Shown here: positions 17,123 to 25,583 of the stretch, piece by piece | How the letters are laid out: each line of letters opens with the position of its first letter | Position numbering within the stretch: position 1 is the stretch's first letter | NCBI GenBank assembly: GCA_013361525.1 | Contig: JABFXY010000069.1 | Location: forward strand, 96,032-160,031 | Direction of reading: 5' to 3' | Length of the DNA stretch: 64,000 nucleotides | Origin: Polyangiaceae bacterium | GTDB lineage: Bacteria; Myxococcota_A; Polyangia; Polyangiales; Polyangiaceae | The notes under the pieces: generated by a model | What the model was told of the DNA's origin: nothing | Databases searched by the model: none | The model's input: only the letters and a program-made list of their open reading frames with translations | Translations under genes and position numbers: made by a program

Positions 17123-18019
17123 TCAGAGCAATGGTTCGATCAGTGACTGCAATGCGGCCGGTGATTCGAGCTGAGGTACGTGACCAATTCCCTCGAGGAT
17201 CTCCAGGCGAAGGGTGGGGGAGCACGGCGTCTCTCGGGCGAGGGCACACGGGACGATGCGGTCGCGCTCGCCGTGCGCCCAGACGCCGGGAACGCTGAGG
17301 TTTCGCAGGGCGGTCTCGACCGGGCCTCCGCGGGCGAGGGCCCGCGGCATCGAACGGCCGGCGTCGCGGAAGGCCGTCCCGTACCAGGGCTGTCCGCTTC
17401 GCTTCGCCGCGAGCGCCACGTGCGCGGCGACGATCGCCTCCGGGATGCGCGAGCTGTCGGCGCAGGTGAGCGAGAGCAGATCGCGAACGGCGCGCTCGGG
17501 GCCGGAGCGAAGGAGCCGGGCGCGGAGGACGCGATCCCCGCCGGGGCCTAGCGCTGTCGCGAAGGCGAGCGCCTGACGAAGCGGCAGCACCGCGGCGCGC
17601 GAGCCGAAGCCGAGGCCAGGCAACGCCGGGCAAACGAGAGCTACGCCGCGAACGAGATCCGGACGAAGGTTCGCGACGGTCGCCGAGATCGCGCCGCCCA
17701 TCGAGGCGCCGACGACGACGGGGCGCTCGCCCCCGAACATCGTGCCGATGAACGATGTGACGGCGCGGACCTGATCCTCGAAGCGGACACCGTGACCGAC
17801 GGGCGACAGGCCGAAGCCGGGGAGGTCCATGGCGACGATTCGCGCACGCTTCGCGAGCTCGGGCGCGAGCCTCAGCCAGTTTACGTGGGAGCCGCCGAGC
17901 CCGTGCACGAGCACGACGGGTGTCCCCGTACCGCCGAAGTCGGCAGTGTGGATCGGAGCACCGTCGATGACGACGGTGCGGCTTCGATAAAGAGGCGTCT
18001 CCGCCGGGTGACGAGCCAT
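17123..18019 (-). CDS. Alpha/beta hydrolase
   Basis: From ATG 18019 the protein is 298 residues without a signal peptide. It has the oxyanion motif His-Gly-Leu-Gly-Gly-Ser, the nucleophile elbow Gly-Ala-Ser-Met-Gly-Gly, the acid in Gly-Glu-Arg-Asp-Arg-Ile-Val, and the base in Gly-Ile-Gly-His-Val. The elbow with Ala before the Ser is common in esterases and C-C hydrolases of this fold. The substrate is unknown. A longer reading from 18052 runs into the terminator of the upstream OmpA-like gene and is rejected. Confidence 0.87.
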   Translation of the reverse strand: MARHPAETPLYRSRTVVIDGAPIHTADFGGTGTPVVLVHGLGGSHVNWLRLAPELAKRARIVAMDLPGFGLSPVGHGVRFEDQVRAVTSFIGTMFGGERPVVVGASMGGAISATVANLRPDLVRGVALVCPALPGLGFGSRAAVLPLRQALAFATALGPGGDRVLRARLLRSGPERAVRDLLSLTCADSSRIPEAIVAAHVALAAKRSGQPWYGTAFRDAGRSMPRALARGGPVETALRNLSVPGVWAHGERDRIVPCALARETPCSPTLRLEILEGIGHVPQLESPAALQSLIEPLL

Positions 18020-18042
18020 CGGTCGCGTAATGTTCGCAGCGT

Positions 18043-18083
18043 ACAAAAACACGATCGCCCCTGCCGAGAAAGGCGAGGGGCGA
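18043..18083 (-). terminator. Rho-independent terminator of the OmpA/TSP3 gene
   Basis: On the minus strand a hairpin (TCGCCCC pairing with GGGGCGA, with an inner GCC/GGC extension) lies about 20 bases after the OmpA-like stop codon and is followed by GTGTTTTTGT. Stem plus T-run make a standard intrinsic terminator. Confidence 0.75.
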
Positions 18084-18103
18084 CCATGTCGAAGCGCTTG
18101 TGA

Positions 18104-20041
18104 CTAGGGCTTCTTCGGAGCGGGAGCCGGGGCAGGAGCCGGAGCCGGAGCCGGCTTCTGCTCGGGTGCCTTTTGCTCGGGTGCCTTCGGCGCGTCGCCC
18201 TTCGGTGCGTCGGCAGGCGCCTTCTGCGCGTCAGGAGCCTTCTGCGCATCGGCAGGCGCCTTCTGCGCGTCCGGAGTAGAGCCGGGCGCCTGCTGGAGCA
18301 GCTTGCCGGGGACCGTGTCGATGGCGCGCGGCTTCTTCTCGAGCACGACGAACTGCACGCGGCGGTTCTTCTCGCGCTGCGGGTCGGTCTGCTGCTTCAC
18401 CGTGCCCTCGAGCGGAACCTCGGGACCATAGCCCTTCGCGACCATGCGCTCGTTGCCGATGCCGCGCGTCGCGAGCGCCTTCATCACGGAGTCCGCGCGA
18501 TCCTGCGACAGCTTCTTGTTGAGCTGCGCCGAGCCCTTGTTGTCCGTGTGGCCCTGGACCTCGATCTTGAGGATTTCCGGGTGCTCCTTCATGACCTGGG
18601 CGACCGAGTCGAGCAGCGGATTGCTGACCGGCTTGATCGTCGCCTTGCCGAAGTCGAACTGCACCTGCTCGAGGATGATGATTTCCTTCTCGGTGACGCG
18701 GACGAGCTTCGGGCAGCCGCGCTTCGTCGGATCCGGATCGTCGACGCCCTTCTCTTGCGGGCAGGCGTCCTGATCGTCGCGGAAGCTGTCGCCGTCGGTG
18801 TCGGGCGGGCAGCCGTTCGTCTTCGGGTCCTCCGTCTTCACGCCCGGGATGTCGATGCAGGCATCCTGCTCGTCCGGAATCGTGTCGCCGTCCTTGTCGC
18901 TCGGCGGCGGGCAGCCGTTCTTCTTCGGGTCGGCGTCGGCGATGCCGGCGACCGTCGGGCAGGCGTCGACCTCGTCGAGGATGCCGTCGTTGTCCTGATC
19001 CTTCGGCAGCGGGCAGCCGTTCTTCGTCGGATCGGGGTTTGCGACGCCGGCAACCGTCGGACACGCGTCGTCCGGGTTGAGGATCGTGTCGAGATCGTCG
19101 TCCTGCGGCTTCGGCTGCTCGACGTGCTTCTGCACCTTCGTGCGCTCGAAGCCGATCGCGAAGCCGGCGCGGAAACCGATCATCGCGGAGCTGCCGGCGC
19201 CGACGGCGCAACCGTCGAGCGAATCCTCGCTGAGGAGGTAGTAGTCGGGGCCGAACTCACCCCAGAGGATGGCGCCCGAAACGAGGGCGACCTCGGCGCC
19301 GACGGCGCCCTTCATCGCGAAACCTGCGGAGCCGGTCGCCTCGCAGCGCGAGGAGACGGCGGTGGCGCCCGGGGCAATCTCGAGGCTGTCGCGCGCGATG
19401 TTCTGCCACGCGGGGCCGCCCGCGATGTTGATGTAGAGCGCGAACGGATCGACCCGAACGGGATAGGCGCGGGCGTCGACCCACAGCGTATTCATGTCGC
19501 GGAAGGTCGTCTGGAACGACTCGACGCCGTCGACCGAGTTGTCCGTCGAGTCGCGCTCGCGGTCGAGATCCGCGTGCTCGTAGCCGACACCGAAGCCGAA
19601 CCAGCGGATGGGTCGGAAGATCGCCGTGACGCCGACGCGGATGCCGTTACGCGCGTCGACGGTGCCTGCAGCGGCGGGCGGATCGTTGAAGCGGTGGCCG
19701 AGGCCGAGGTGACCGAAGAACGCGAAACCCATGTCCGCGTCCTTCTCGCCGGTGTTCCAGGGAACCCACTCTTCCGACGAGCTCGCCGCGGCGTCGGGTG
19801 CGGGTGCGGTGGCCGTGGTCGAGACCGTCCCCGTCGCGGTGCCTTCGATGGCGAGCGGCGTGCGAGCCTGCACGACCGCGCCGACCGCCGACTTGGGCGC
19901 GGTGGTCGCGGGCGCGGCCGACGTCGATGCATCGGAGCCGGTCGAGGCGGGGGCGGCGGCCGTTTGAGCGAGCGCGGTCAGCGGGAGGCCGACGCACAGA
20001 AGCCCGGATGAAAGCGAGAGAGAAAACCGGCTAAAGGTCAC
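18104..20041 (-). CDS. OmpA-family outer-membrane protein with thrombospondin-type-3 repeats
   Basis: The 645-residue protein starts at GTG 20041 and has a signal peptide cut near Ala-Leu-Ala, an N-terminal beta-barrel at about 95-310, four thrombospondin-type-3 calcium repeats at about 315-430 (each around Asp-X-Asp-X-Asp-Gly plus Asp-Ala-Cys), and an OmpA peptidoglycan-binding domain at about 440-560. That last domain has Gln-Phe-Asp-Phe-Gly-Lys-Ala-Thr-Ile, Gly-His-Thr-Asp-Asn and Asn-Arg-Arg-Val. The last 80 residues are Ala/Pro/Lys/Gln repeats that end in Lys-Lys-Pro. It should tether the outer membrane to peptidoglycan, with the TSP3 stretch as a calcium-stiffened spacer. The tail after the OmpA domain is unusual. 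Confidence 0.93.
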   Translation of the reverse strand: MTFSRFSLSLSSGLLCVGLPLTALAQTAAAPASTGSDASTSAAPATTAPKSAVGAVVQARTPLAIEGTATGTVSTTATAPAPDAAASSSEEWVPWNTGEKDADMGFAFFGHLGLGHRFNDPPAAAGTVDARNGIRVGVTAIFRPIRWFGFGVGYEHADLDRERDSTDNSVDGVESFQTTFRDMNTLWVDARAYPVRVDPFALYINIAGGPAWQNIARDSLEIAPGATAVSSRCEATGSAGFAMKGAVGAEVALVSGAILWGEFGPDYYLLSEDSLDGCAVGAGSSAMIGFRAGFAIGFERTKVQKHVEQPKPQDDDLDTILNPDDACPTVAGVANPDPTKNGCPLPKDQDNDGILDEVDACPTVAGIADADPKKNGCPPPSDKDGDTIPDEQDACIDIPGVKTEDPKTNGCPPDTDGDSFRDDQDACPQEKGVDDPDPTKRGCPKLVRVTEKEIIILEQVQFDFGKATIKPVSNPLLDSVAQVMKEHPEILKIEVQGHTDNKGSAQLNKKLSQDRADSVMKALATRGIGNERMVAKGYGPEVPLEGTVKQQTDPQREKNRRVQFVVLEKKPRAIDTVPGKLLQQAPGSTPDAQKAPADAQKAPDAQKAPADAPKGDAPKAPEQKAPEQKPAPAPAPAPAPAPKKP

Positions 20042-20248
20042 GATGACGCCTCGTCGAATGTGCGCGCTGGGAGCCCGACGCGCCGATCAGCAATGCCTTC
20101 GGTCCGCGCGGCTGTCGTGCGAACCTGCGCGGGCCTTGACCCACGCCCCCTGGCGCGCAAGCGCGCCACGAGAGATCCGACTTACGCGAAAGATGCGCGC
20201 GCCGAAAGTCCAAGCTGATCAAGATGGACACGAGCCCGGCGGTGGCTC

Positions 20249-20881
20249 GTGACCCGCCCGGTCGAACGAGTGGTCAGTGCGCTCGGAAGCCTTCCTTCCG
20301 CGGCGATTCCGGTTGATCCCGAGCGCGCCGAGACCCTGGCGGCGTTCGTGGCGCTCGTCGCTTCGTTCAACACGAAGATGGATCTCACCGCCGCCCGGAC
20401 GGACGACGAGCTCGTCGACCTGCTCCTCGCCGACGCGGTGGTCCTCGCCGGGGCGATCGCAAGCGGCGCGCGCGTCGTCGACGTCGGCTCGGGAGCCGGC
20501 GCTCCGGGGCTTCCGCTGGCGCTGGCTCGCCCCGATCTCGAGGTCACGTTGGTCGAGCCTCTCGACAAGCGGGTGATGTTCTTGCGGACGGCGATCGGCA
20601 AGCTCGGTCTATCGTCGCGCGTTCGCGTCGAGCGCAAGCGCGGCGAGGCGCTCGTCGGGCGTGCGACGTTCGATGTCGCGATCTCGCGCGCGACGCTCGC
20701 GCCGGCCCTTTGGCTTCCACTCGGGCGATCGCTCGCGCCCGAAGGGACGACGTGGGCGCTGCTCGCGAAAGGAGAAGCGCCCGATTGCGAAGGCCTCGAG
20801 GCGACGCTCGACTTCGAATACGACTGGCCGCTCACCGGCGCGCATCGCCGCGCGGTTCGTTACGCCTCGACGCGAGGCTGA
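20249..20881 (+). CDS. rsmG: 16S rRNA (guanine-N7) methyltransferase RsmG
   Basis: This 210-residue protein from GTG 20249 matches RsmG (GidB): the SAM-binding motif Val-Val-Asp-Val-Gly-Ser-Gly-Ala-Gly-Ala-Pro-Gly is at about 73-84, then Thr-Leu-Val-Glu-Pro, Lys-Arg-Val-Met-Phe-Leu-Arg and Ile-Ser-Arg-Ala. The family methylates N7 of G527 in 16S rRNA. Length is normal for the family. It is not next to mnmG/parA-type genes, as it is in many bacteria, but alone and divergent from the OmpA gene. The start lies in a run of closely spaced GTG/ATG codons and could be off by a few residues. Confidence 0.83.
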   Translation: MTRPVERVVSALGSLPSAAIPVDPERAETLAAFVALVASFNTKMDLTAARTDDELVDLLLADAVVLAGAIASGARVVDVGSGAGAPGLPLALARPDLEVTLVEPLDKRVMFLRTAIGKLGLSSRVRVERKRGEALVGRATFDVAISRATLAPALWLPLGRSLAPEGTTWALLAKGEAPDCEGLEATLDFEYDWPLTGAHRRAVRYASTRG

Positions 20882-20887
20882 TCTCGA

Positions 20888-21511
20888 TCAGTTGCAGAGA
20901 CCTCTGCCCGCGCAGACCTTGCCCTGACCCTGCTTGCAGACCGGGTCGCAATCCGGTCCATTCGGCTGAAGCGTCTTGTAGTCGGGCGTGACGGTGCTCT
21001 CCGCGAAGGGCTTGTTGTCCTTCTTGATGACGACCTTCACCGTTGCCGGCGCGCTCATGAATTTCAGCGGGCCGAACGTGTGCTCCTTCGCGGGCTTGTC
21101 GCAGCCGCTTTCCATCACTTCGACCTTCACGTCGCCCGAGCACTTCGTCGCGGGGCCGCGCTCGCAGCCTTGGTACGGGAGCTTGATCTGACAGGTCGCC
21201 TTCTTGCCGTCGGCATCGACCTCGATCGTGTAGCTGCCCTTCGGCGTTCCACCTTTGCCCGGGTCGATATCGATCGTGAGGCCGTCCATGCAGCCCATCT
21301 TGGTGCACATCTTCGGCGCGGACGTCGGCGCGGAAGTGGGGACGGACGTCGCCGTCGCGGTCGGCTCCGCGGTCGCGGTCGGCTTCGGCTTGGAGACGGC
21401 GCCGTCGTCGCCCGACTCGTCGGGGCCCCGGTTGGTCGTGGTCGCAGTGACGGTGCAGGCGAGGAGCGCCGCGGATCCGAGGGCGAGAAGAACAGGAACC
21501 TTCGAGTGCAT
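20888..21511 (-). CDS. Lipoprotein with Thr/Pro linker and Cys-rich domain
   Basis: From ATG 21511 the product is 207 residues. It has a signal peptide with lipobox Leu-Leu-Ala-Cys (Cys19), a Pro/Thr/Ala linker to about residue 66, and a C-terminal domain with about ten cysteines (Cys-Thr-Lys-Met-Gly-Cys, Gly-Cys-Glu, Cys-Asp-Pro-Val-Cys) ending Gly-Leu-Cys-Asn. It looks like a disulfide-stabilised beta-sandwich. The stop is 6 bases from the rsmG stop on the opposite strand, and its start is 64 bases from the ClpA-like start on the other side. Function unknown. Confidence 0.8.
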   Translation of the reverse strand: MHSKVPVLLALGSAALLACTVTATTTNRGPDESGDDGAVSKPKPTATAEPTATATSVPTSAPTSAPKMCTKMGCMDGLTIDIDPGKGGTPKGSYTIEVDADGKKATCQIKLPYQGCERGPATKCSGDVKVEVMESGCDKPAKEHTFGPLKFMSAPATVKVVIKKDNKPFAESTVTPDYKTLQPNGPDCDPVCKQGQGKVCAGRGLCN

Positions 21512-21575
21512 GGGGCGCTCGTTAGAAGAGCGGGACTGGCACCGCAAGAGCCGCAGGGGACACTTTTTTGACCCG

Positions 21576-24218
21576 ATGAATCGCCCCGTGACAAGTGGGA
21601 GGTCCGTGTCCACGTCCGATCGATCCGAGAGTGAGCTCGCGTCCCTCAAGCGCACCGCTTCGGAGCTCGCTGCGCAGCGCAAAGAGCGCCCCACGACGGT
21701 GCATCTGCTGGCTGCCGTCGCCGCGAGGCCAGGCCCTGCGGCGACGTTGCTCGTCGATCGCGGGCTCGACAAGGAAGGGCTGCTCAAGGCAGGCCGCACC
21801 TTCGACGAGGAGATGCCGGACGCGCTCTCGATCGCGCTCGCGCAGGCGCGCGAGGTCGCGAAGCGCGCGCGTGGACCGGTTTCGACCGACGGTGCCGCGC
21901 GAAGGCAACCGACGATTTCGCCCGATTCGCGCATCGTGATGATGGAGCCGACCTCGCTCCACCTTCTCGTCGCCTTGCTAGCAGAGCGGCGCTTCGCGGC
22001 GTTCCGCGCGCTCGCTCTGTCGGGCATCGACGCCGTTCGGCTACGCGGAGCAGCGCTCACCCTCGCGCTCGGGATCGTGCCTGCGCGCCGCGAGATCCAC
22101 CGCGCGACCGAAGCGCCTCGGTCACCCGCTTCGACGCCGCCGAGCTTCGCACCCCCGAAGACGTCGGGCCCGACCGTCGTTCCGCTGTTGCCTCCTGCGC
22201 CGGTCTCCGGCCGACGCGGGATGCCCGCCGCACCTGCTCCGCGCAACGTTCGGCCCGAAGCCCTGCCCACGCGAAGCTCGGAGCCGCCGAGCGCAGAGCG
22301 CGTCTCCCGACCACGCCCGGTTCGACGGAGGCCCGACGCGGCTCCTCCGCGATCGCCGAGCGCGACCGTGCCGCCGCCATCCGCGAAGCCGACTTCCAAC
22401 CCTCCGCCGGCGCAGGATGCCAGCGAGGGGCTCGATGCCTCGCGGTCGCCGCTTCTCGCCGCGATTGGCACCGAGCGGCGCGACGCAAGTGGTCCGAAGG
22501 TCGTCGGCCGGCAGACCGAGGTCGAGCGCGTGCTCGACGTGCTCGCGAAATTCCGCGCGAACGCGCCGTGTCTCGTCGGGCCTGCGGGCGTCGGCAAGAC
22601 GAGCGTCGCGCTCGCGCTCGCAGCCCAGCTCGCGCAAGAAAACACGACCTTGATCGAGGTCGCTGCGGCGGCCCTCATCGCGGGGACCGGCGCGCGCGGA
22701 GCGCTCGCCGATCGCGTGGCGACGCTCTTCGACGAGGCGCGTCGTTCCGACGAACGAATCGTTCTCTTCATCGACGACCTGCACGAGCTGCTCGCCGCCG
22801 GAGACGAAGCCGTCGCGGAGCTCAAGGTGCAGCTCGCGCGTGGCGACGTACGGTTCGTCACCGCGACCAACACGGAGAGCCTGCGCCGCGCCGTCGAGAA
22901 CGATCCGCATCTTCATCGGAGGCTCGTCCCGATCGAGATCGAAGAGCCCGACGAGGAGGACGCGTTCCTCATGGTGAAGGCCGCGGCGGAGAGCCTCGAG
23001 CCTCACCACGGCGTTCGCTACGACGACGACGCGCTCGCCGCGGCGGTCGGTTGGTCCGTGCGGTATTTGCCGAGCCGTGCGCTTCCCGACAAGGCGATCG
23101 GCGCGCTCGACTACGCCGGTGCGCGCGTGAAGCGCGCCGCCGCGAAGCAACCGAAGCGAAAGCCCGGAAGCCCGGCGCCGTCCGTCACGCTCGCGGATGT
23201 CGCCGACGCAGTGTCGGAGCTTGCGGCCGTGCCGTGCGAGCGGCTCCTCGAAACGGATCGGGAGCGCATGCTCGCGCTCGAGTCCTTCCTCGCCGAACGT
23301 GTCGTCGGGCACACCGAGCCGCTCTCCAAGATCGCTGCGCAGCTTCGCAAGAGCGCTGCAGGCCTTCGTGATCGACGCCCGCTCGGCTCGTTCCTGCTCC
23401 TCGGCCCGACCGGTGTCGGCAAGACCGAGACGGCCAAGGCGCTCGCCGAGGCGCTCTTCGGAGCCGGCGACGCGATGACCCGCATCGACCTGTCGGAGTA
23501 CGCCGAAGCGCACGCCGTCGCGCGCCTCATCGGTGCACCGCCCGGTTACGTCGGGCACGACGCCGGAGGCCAGCTCACCGAGGCCGTCCGCAAGCGGCCC
23601 TACCAGGTCATCCTGCTCGACGAGGTCGAGAAGGCGCACCAGGACGTGCTCTTGTCGTTCTTGCAGGTCCTCGACGAAGGCCACATGACCGACGGACGCG
23701 GGCGCCGCGTCGACTTCACCAATGTCGTCATCGTGTGCACCTCGAACCTCGGCTCGCGCGACGTCGCCGGGGCGCTGCGCGGCAAGGCGGTCGGCTTCGC
23801 GCGCAGCGGCGGGCCGAGTGTCGAGAGCCTCTCGGATCTCGCGGTTCAGTGCGCGAAAAAGGGTCTTCCGCTCGAGCTCTTCAATCGCTTCGACGAGATC
23901 CTCTTCTTTGCGCCGCTGTCGCGCGCCGAGGTCGGCGGCGTCGCGCGCCACATCCTCGCAGGCCTCGAAGACAGCCTCGAACGCCGCGGTATCCGGCTCG
24001 AGGTGGACGACGCGGTGATCGAGCTCTTGCTCGACGCCGGCGGCTACGATCCCGAGCTCGGCGCGCGCCCGATGAAACGCACCGTCGCGCGCCTCGTCGA
24101 GGGACCGCTCGCGGAGATGATCCTTCGCGGGGAGCTCCCGTCAGGATCCGTTGCGCTCCTCGGCGTCGAGGACGGCGCTGTGGTGGTCGTCGCGATGCCG
24201 GCCCGCGCAACGGCGTGA
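21576..24218 (+). CDS. ClpA/ClpC-like double AAA+ ATPase
   Basis: The protein is about 880 residues from ATG 21576; GTG 21606 is an alternative. It has a Clp N-domain-like region to about 165, a Pro/Ala/Arg-rich linker at about 170-290, and two AAA+ modules. D1 has Walker A Gly-Pro-Ala-Gly-Val-Gly-Lys-Thr but a Walker B of Phe-Ile-Asp-Asp-Leu-His, Asp in place of the usual Glu. D2 has Gly-Pro-Thr-Gly-Val-Gly-Lys-Thr and a normal Leu-Leu-Asp-Glu-Val-Glu-Lys-Ala-His. A C-terminal D2-small domain follows. There is no ClpB middle domain and no clear ClpP-docking loop, and no clpP or clpS lies nearby. An unfoldase acting alone is likely; a ClpV-type secretion role is not supported by the neighbours. 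Confidence 0.9.
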   Translation: MNRPVTSGRSVSTSDRSESELASLKRTASELAAQRKERPTTVHLLAAVAARPGPAATLLVDRGLDKEGLLKAGRTFDEEMPDALSIALAQAREVAKRARGPVSTDGAARRQPTISPDSRIVMMEPTSLHLLVALLAERRFAAFRALALSGIDAVRLRGAALTLALGIVPARREIHRATEAPRSPASTPPSFAPPKTSGPTVVPLLPPAPVSGRRGMPAAPAPRNVRPEALPTRSSEPPSAERVSRPRPVRRRPDAAPPRSPSATVPPPSAKPTSNPPPAQDASEGLDASRSPLLAAIGTERRDASGPKVVGRQTEVERVLDVLAKFRANAPCLVGPAGVGKTSVALALAAQLAQENTTLIEVAAAALIAGTGARGALADRVATLFDEARRSDERIVLFIDDLHELLAAGDEAVAELKVQLARGDVRFVTATNTESLRRAVENDPHLHRRLVPIEIEEPDEEDAFLMVKAAAESLEPHHGVRYDDDALAAAVGWSVRYLPSRALPDKAIGALDYAGARVKRAAAKQPKRKPGSPAPSVTLADVADAVSELAAVPCERLLETDRERMLALESFLAERVVGHTEPLSKIAAQLRKSAAGLRDRRPLGSFLLLGPTGVGKTETAKALAEALFGAGDAMTRIDLSEYAEAHAVARLIGAPPGYVGHDAGGQLTEAVRKRPYQVILLDEVEKAHQDVLLSFLQVLDEGHMTDGRGRRVDFTNVVIVCTSNLGSRDVAGALRGKAVGFARSGGPSVESLSDLAVQCAKKGLPLELFNRFDEILFFAPLSRAEVGGVARHILAGLEDSLERRGIRLEVDDAVIELLLDAGGYDPELGARPMKRTVARLVEGPLAEMILRGELPSGSVALLGVEDGAVVVVAMPARATA

Positions 24219-24219
24219 C

Positions 24220-25470
24220 TTATTCCTCGATGAAATCGTGGTCGTGACCGAACGACTCGCGGAGCGGAATCAGCGACGCGAGCGCGACGGTGATGCAAAC
24301 GACGCCGACGACCAGCGCGGCCTTCCATGGTCCTAGGCTCGGCTCGAGCTTCGCGAACGCGAAGCTCACGAGCACGAGGGATCCTCGCACGAAGTTCGGC
24401 GCGGTCGTCGTCACGGTAGAGCGGAGGTTCGTGCCGAATTGCTCGGACGCGGTCGTCACGAAGACTGCCCAATAGCCGCCGCCGATCCCGGCGATCAAAC
24501 AGGCGACGTAGAGGAGCATGAGGCTCTTTCCGGCGACTGCGAAGTAGACGCCGGTTCCGAACGCCGACAGCAGCAGGAACGTGGCGATCGCCTTTTTCCG
24601 GCTGGACATGATTTGGGAGAGCGCGCCGCTCGCGAGATCGCCGATGGCGAGCCCGATGTACGCCATCATCACCGCCGTGCCGGGCGTGACTGCCTCCTCG
24701 AGACCCATGTCCTTTGCGATCTTGGGTGCGCGGGCGACGAGAATCCCGACGAGGTACCAAACGGGCACGCCGCACAGGATCACGCAGATGTACCGCTTGG
24801 CGCGGTCGAAGGAGGTGAAGAGCTGCAGGAAGTTTCCGCGGCTGACGTTCACCTTCGACTTCACCGATTCGAACATGCCGGACTCGCGGACGCCGATTCG
24901 CAATAGGAGCAGCGCGAAGCCCATCCCGCCGCCGATGTAATAGGCCGCGCGCCAGCTCACGCCGGCCTTGTCGATGAGGGCGGCAGCGATGGCGCCGCAG
25001 ACGCCGATGCCCGCGACGATCGTCGTTCCCCAGCCGCGTCCCGTGCGACTCATGATCTCGCTCACCAACGTGATCCCCGCGCCGAGCTCCCCCGCGAGGC
25101 CGACCCCGGCCACGAACCGGAGGAGCGCATATTGCCCAATCGTCGCCACGTTCGCGTTGGCGACGTTGGCCAGCGAATACATGACGATGCTGCCGAAGAG
25201 CACGGAAAGCCGGCCACGCCGGTCGCCGAGGATGCCCCAAAGGATCCCGCCGGTCAGCATGCCGGCCATTTGCCAATCGAGGAGCCTCGCGAACTGCCCC
25301 TCGATTGCGTCGGGCCCTACCCCCAGCGAAACGAGGCTCTTTCGGCCGATGACGCTGAAGAGAATCAAATCGTAGATGTCGACGAAGTAGCCGAGTGCCG
25401 CGACGAGCACCGCGAGCATCGTGGCCTTCGATACCGGCACGGAGGTGGCCCGCGTAGTCGGAGAAGACAT
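24220..25470 (-). CDS. MFS transporter (metabolite:H+ symporter type)
   Basis: From ATG 25470 the product is 416 residues with about 12 hydrophobic helices. The loop between helices 2 and 3 reads Gly-Asp-Arg-Arg-Gly-Arg-Leu-Ser, the major-facilitator signature, and Arg-Phe-Val-Ala-Gly-Val-Gly-Leu-Ala-Gly-Glu-Leu-Gly-Ala-Gly follows in helix 4, typical of the metabolite:H+ symporters (sugar, shikimate, proline/betaine-like). Substrate unknown. The stop is one base from the stop of the ClpA-like gene. A GTG/ATG at 25488 is possible, but 25470 gives a more usual N-terminus. Confidence 0.9.
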   Translation of the reverse strand: MSSPTTRATSVPVSKATMLAVLVAALGYFVDIYDLILFSVIGRKSLVSLGVGPDAIEGQFARLLDWQMAGMLTGGILWGILGDRRGRLSVLFGSIVMYSLANVANANVATIGQYALLRFVAGVGLAGELGAGITLVSEIMSRTGRGWGTTIVAGIGVCGAIAAALIDKAGVSWRAAYYIGGGMGFALLLLRIGVRESGMFESVKSKVNVSRGNFLQLFTSFDRAKRYICVILCGVPVWYLVGILVARAPKIAKDMGLEEAVTPGTAVMMAYIGLAIGDLASGALSQIMSSRKKAIATFLLLSAFGTGVYFAVAGKSLMLLYVACLIAGIGGGYWAVFVTTASEQFGTNLRSTVTTTAPNFVRGSLVLVSFAFAKLEPSLGPWKAALVVGVVCITVALASLIPLRESFGHDHDFIEE

Positions 25471-25583
25471 GGCCCCACCATGTCGCATGAGTTTGGGTTT
25501 GGTTGCAATCGCTGGAGCCCGAGTGGGGCAGGCCTCACGCGCCGCATTGAAAATTCGATAGGGCCTCTGCTCTCATGCACCAC

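Noticed and set aside
18173..20011. Open frame of about 600 codons on the strand opposite the OmpA/TSP3 gene
   Set aside because: It mirrors the real gene: GC-rich codons leave antisense frames open, and the product is Arg/Val/Leu-rich without domains, while the minus-strand protein has clear signal peptide, TSP3 and OmpA motifs.
22122..23951. Antisense open frame over the ClpA-like gene
   Set aside because: Its protein is full of Arg and Ala with no known motif, and the sense strand carries both Walker motifs of each AAA+ module.
24220..25470. Antibiotic efflux role for the MFS protein
   Set aside because: Its signature residues fit metabolite:H+ symporters, and there is no adjacent resistance regulator.
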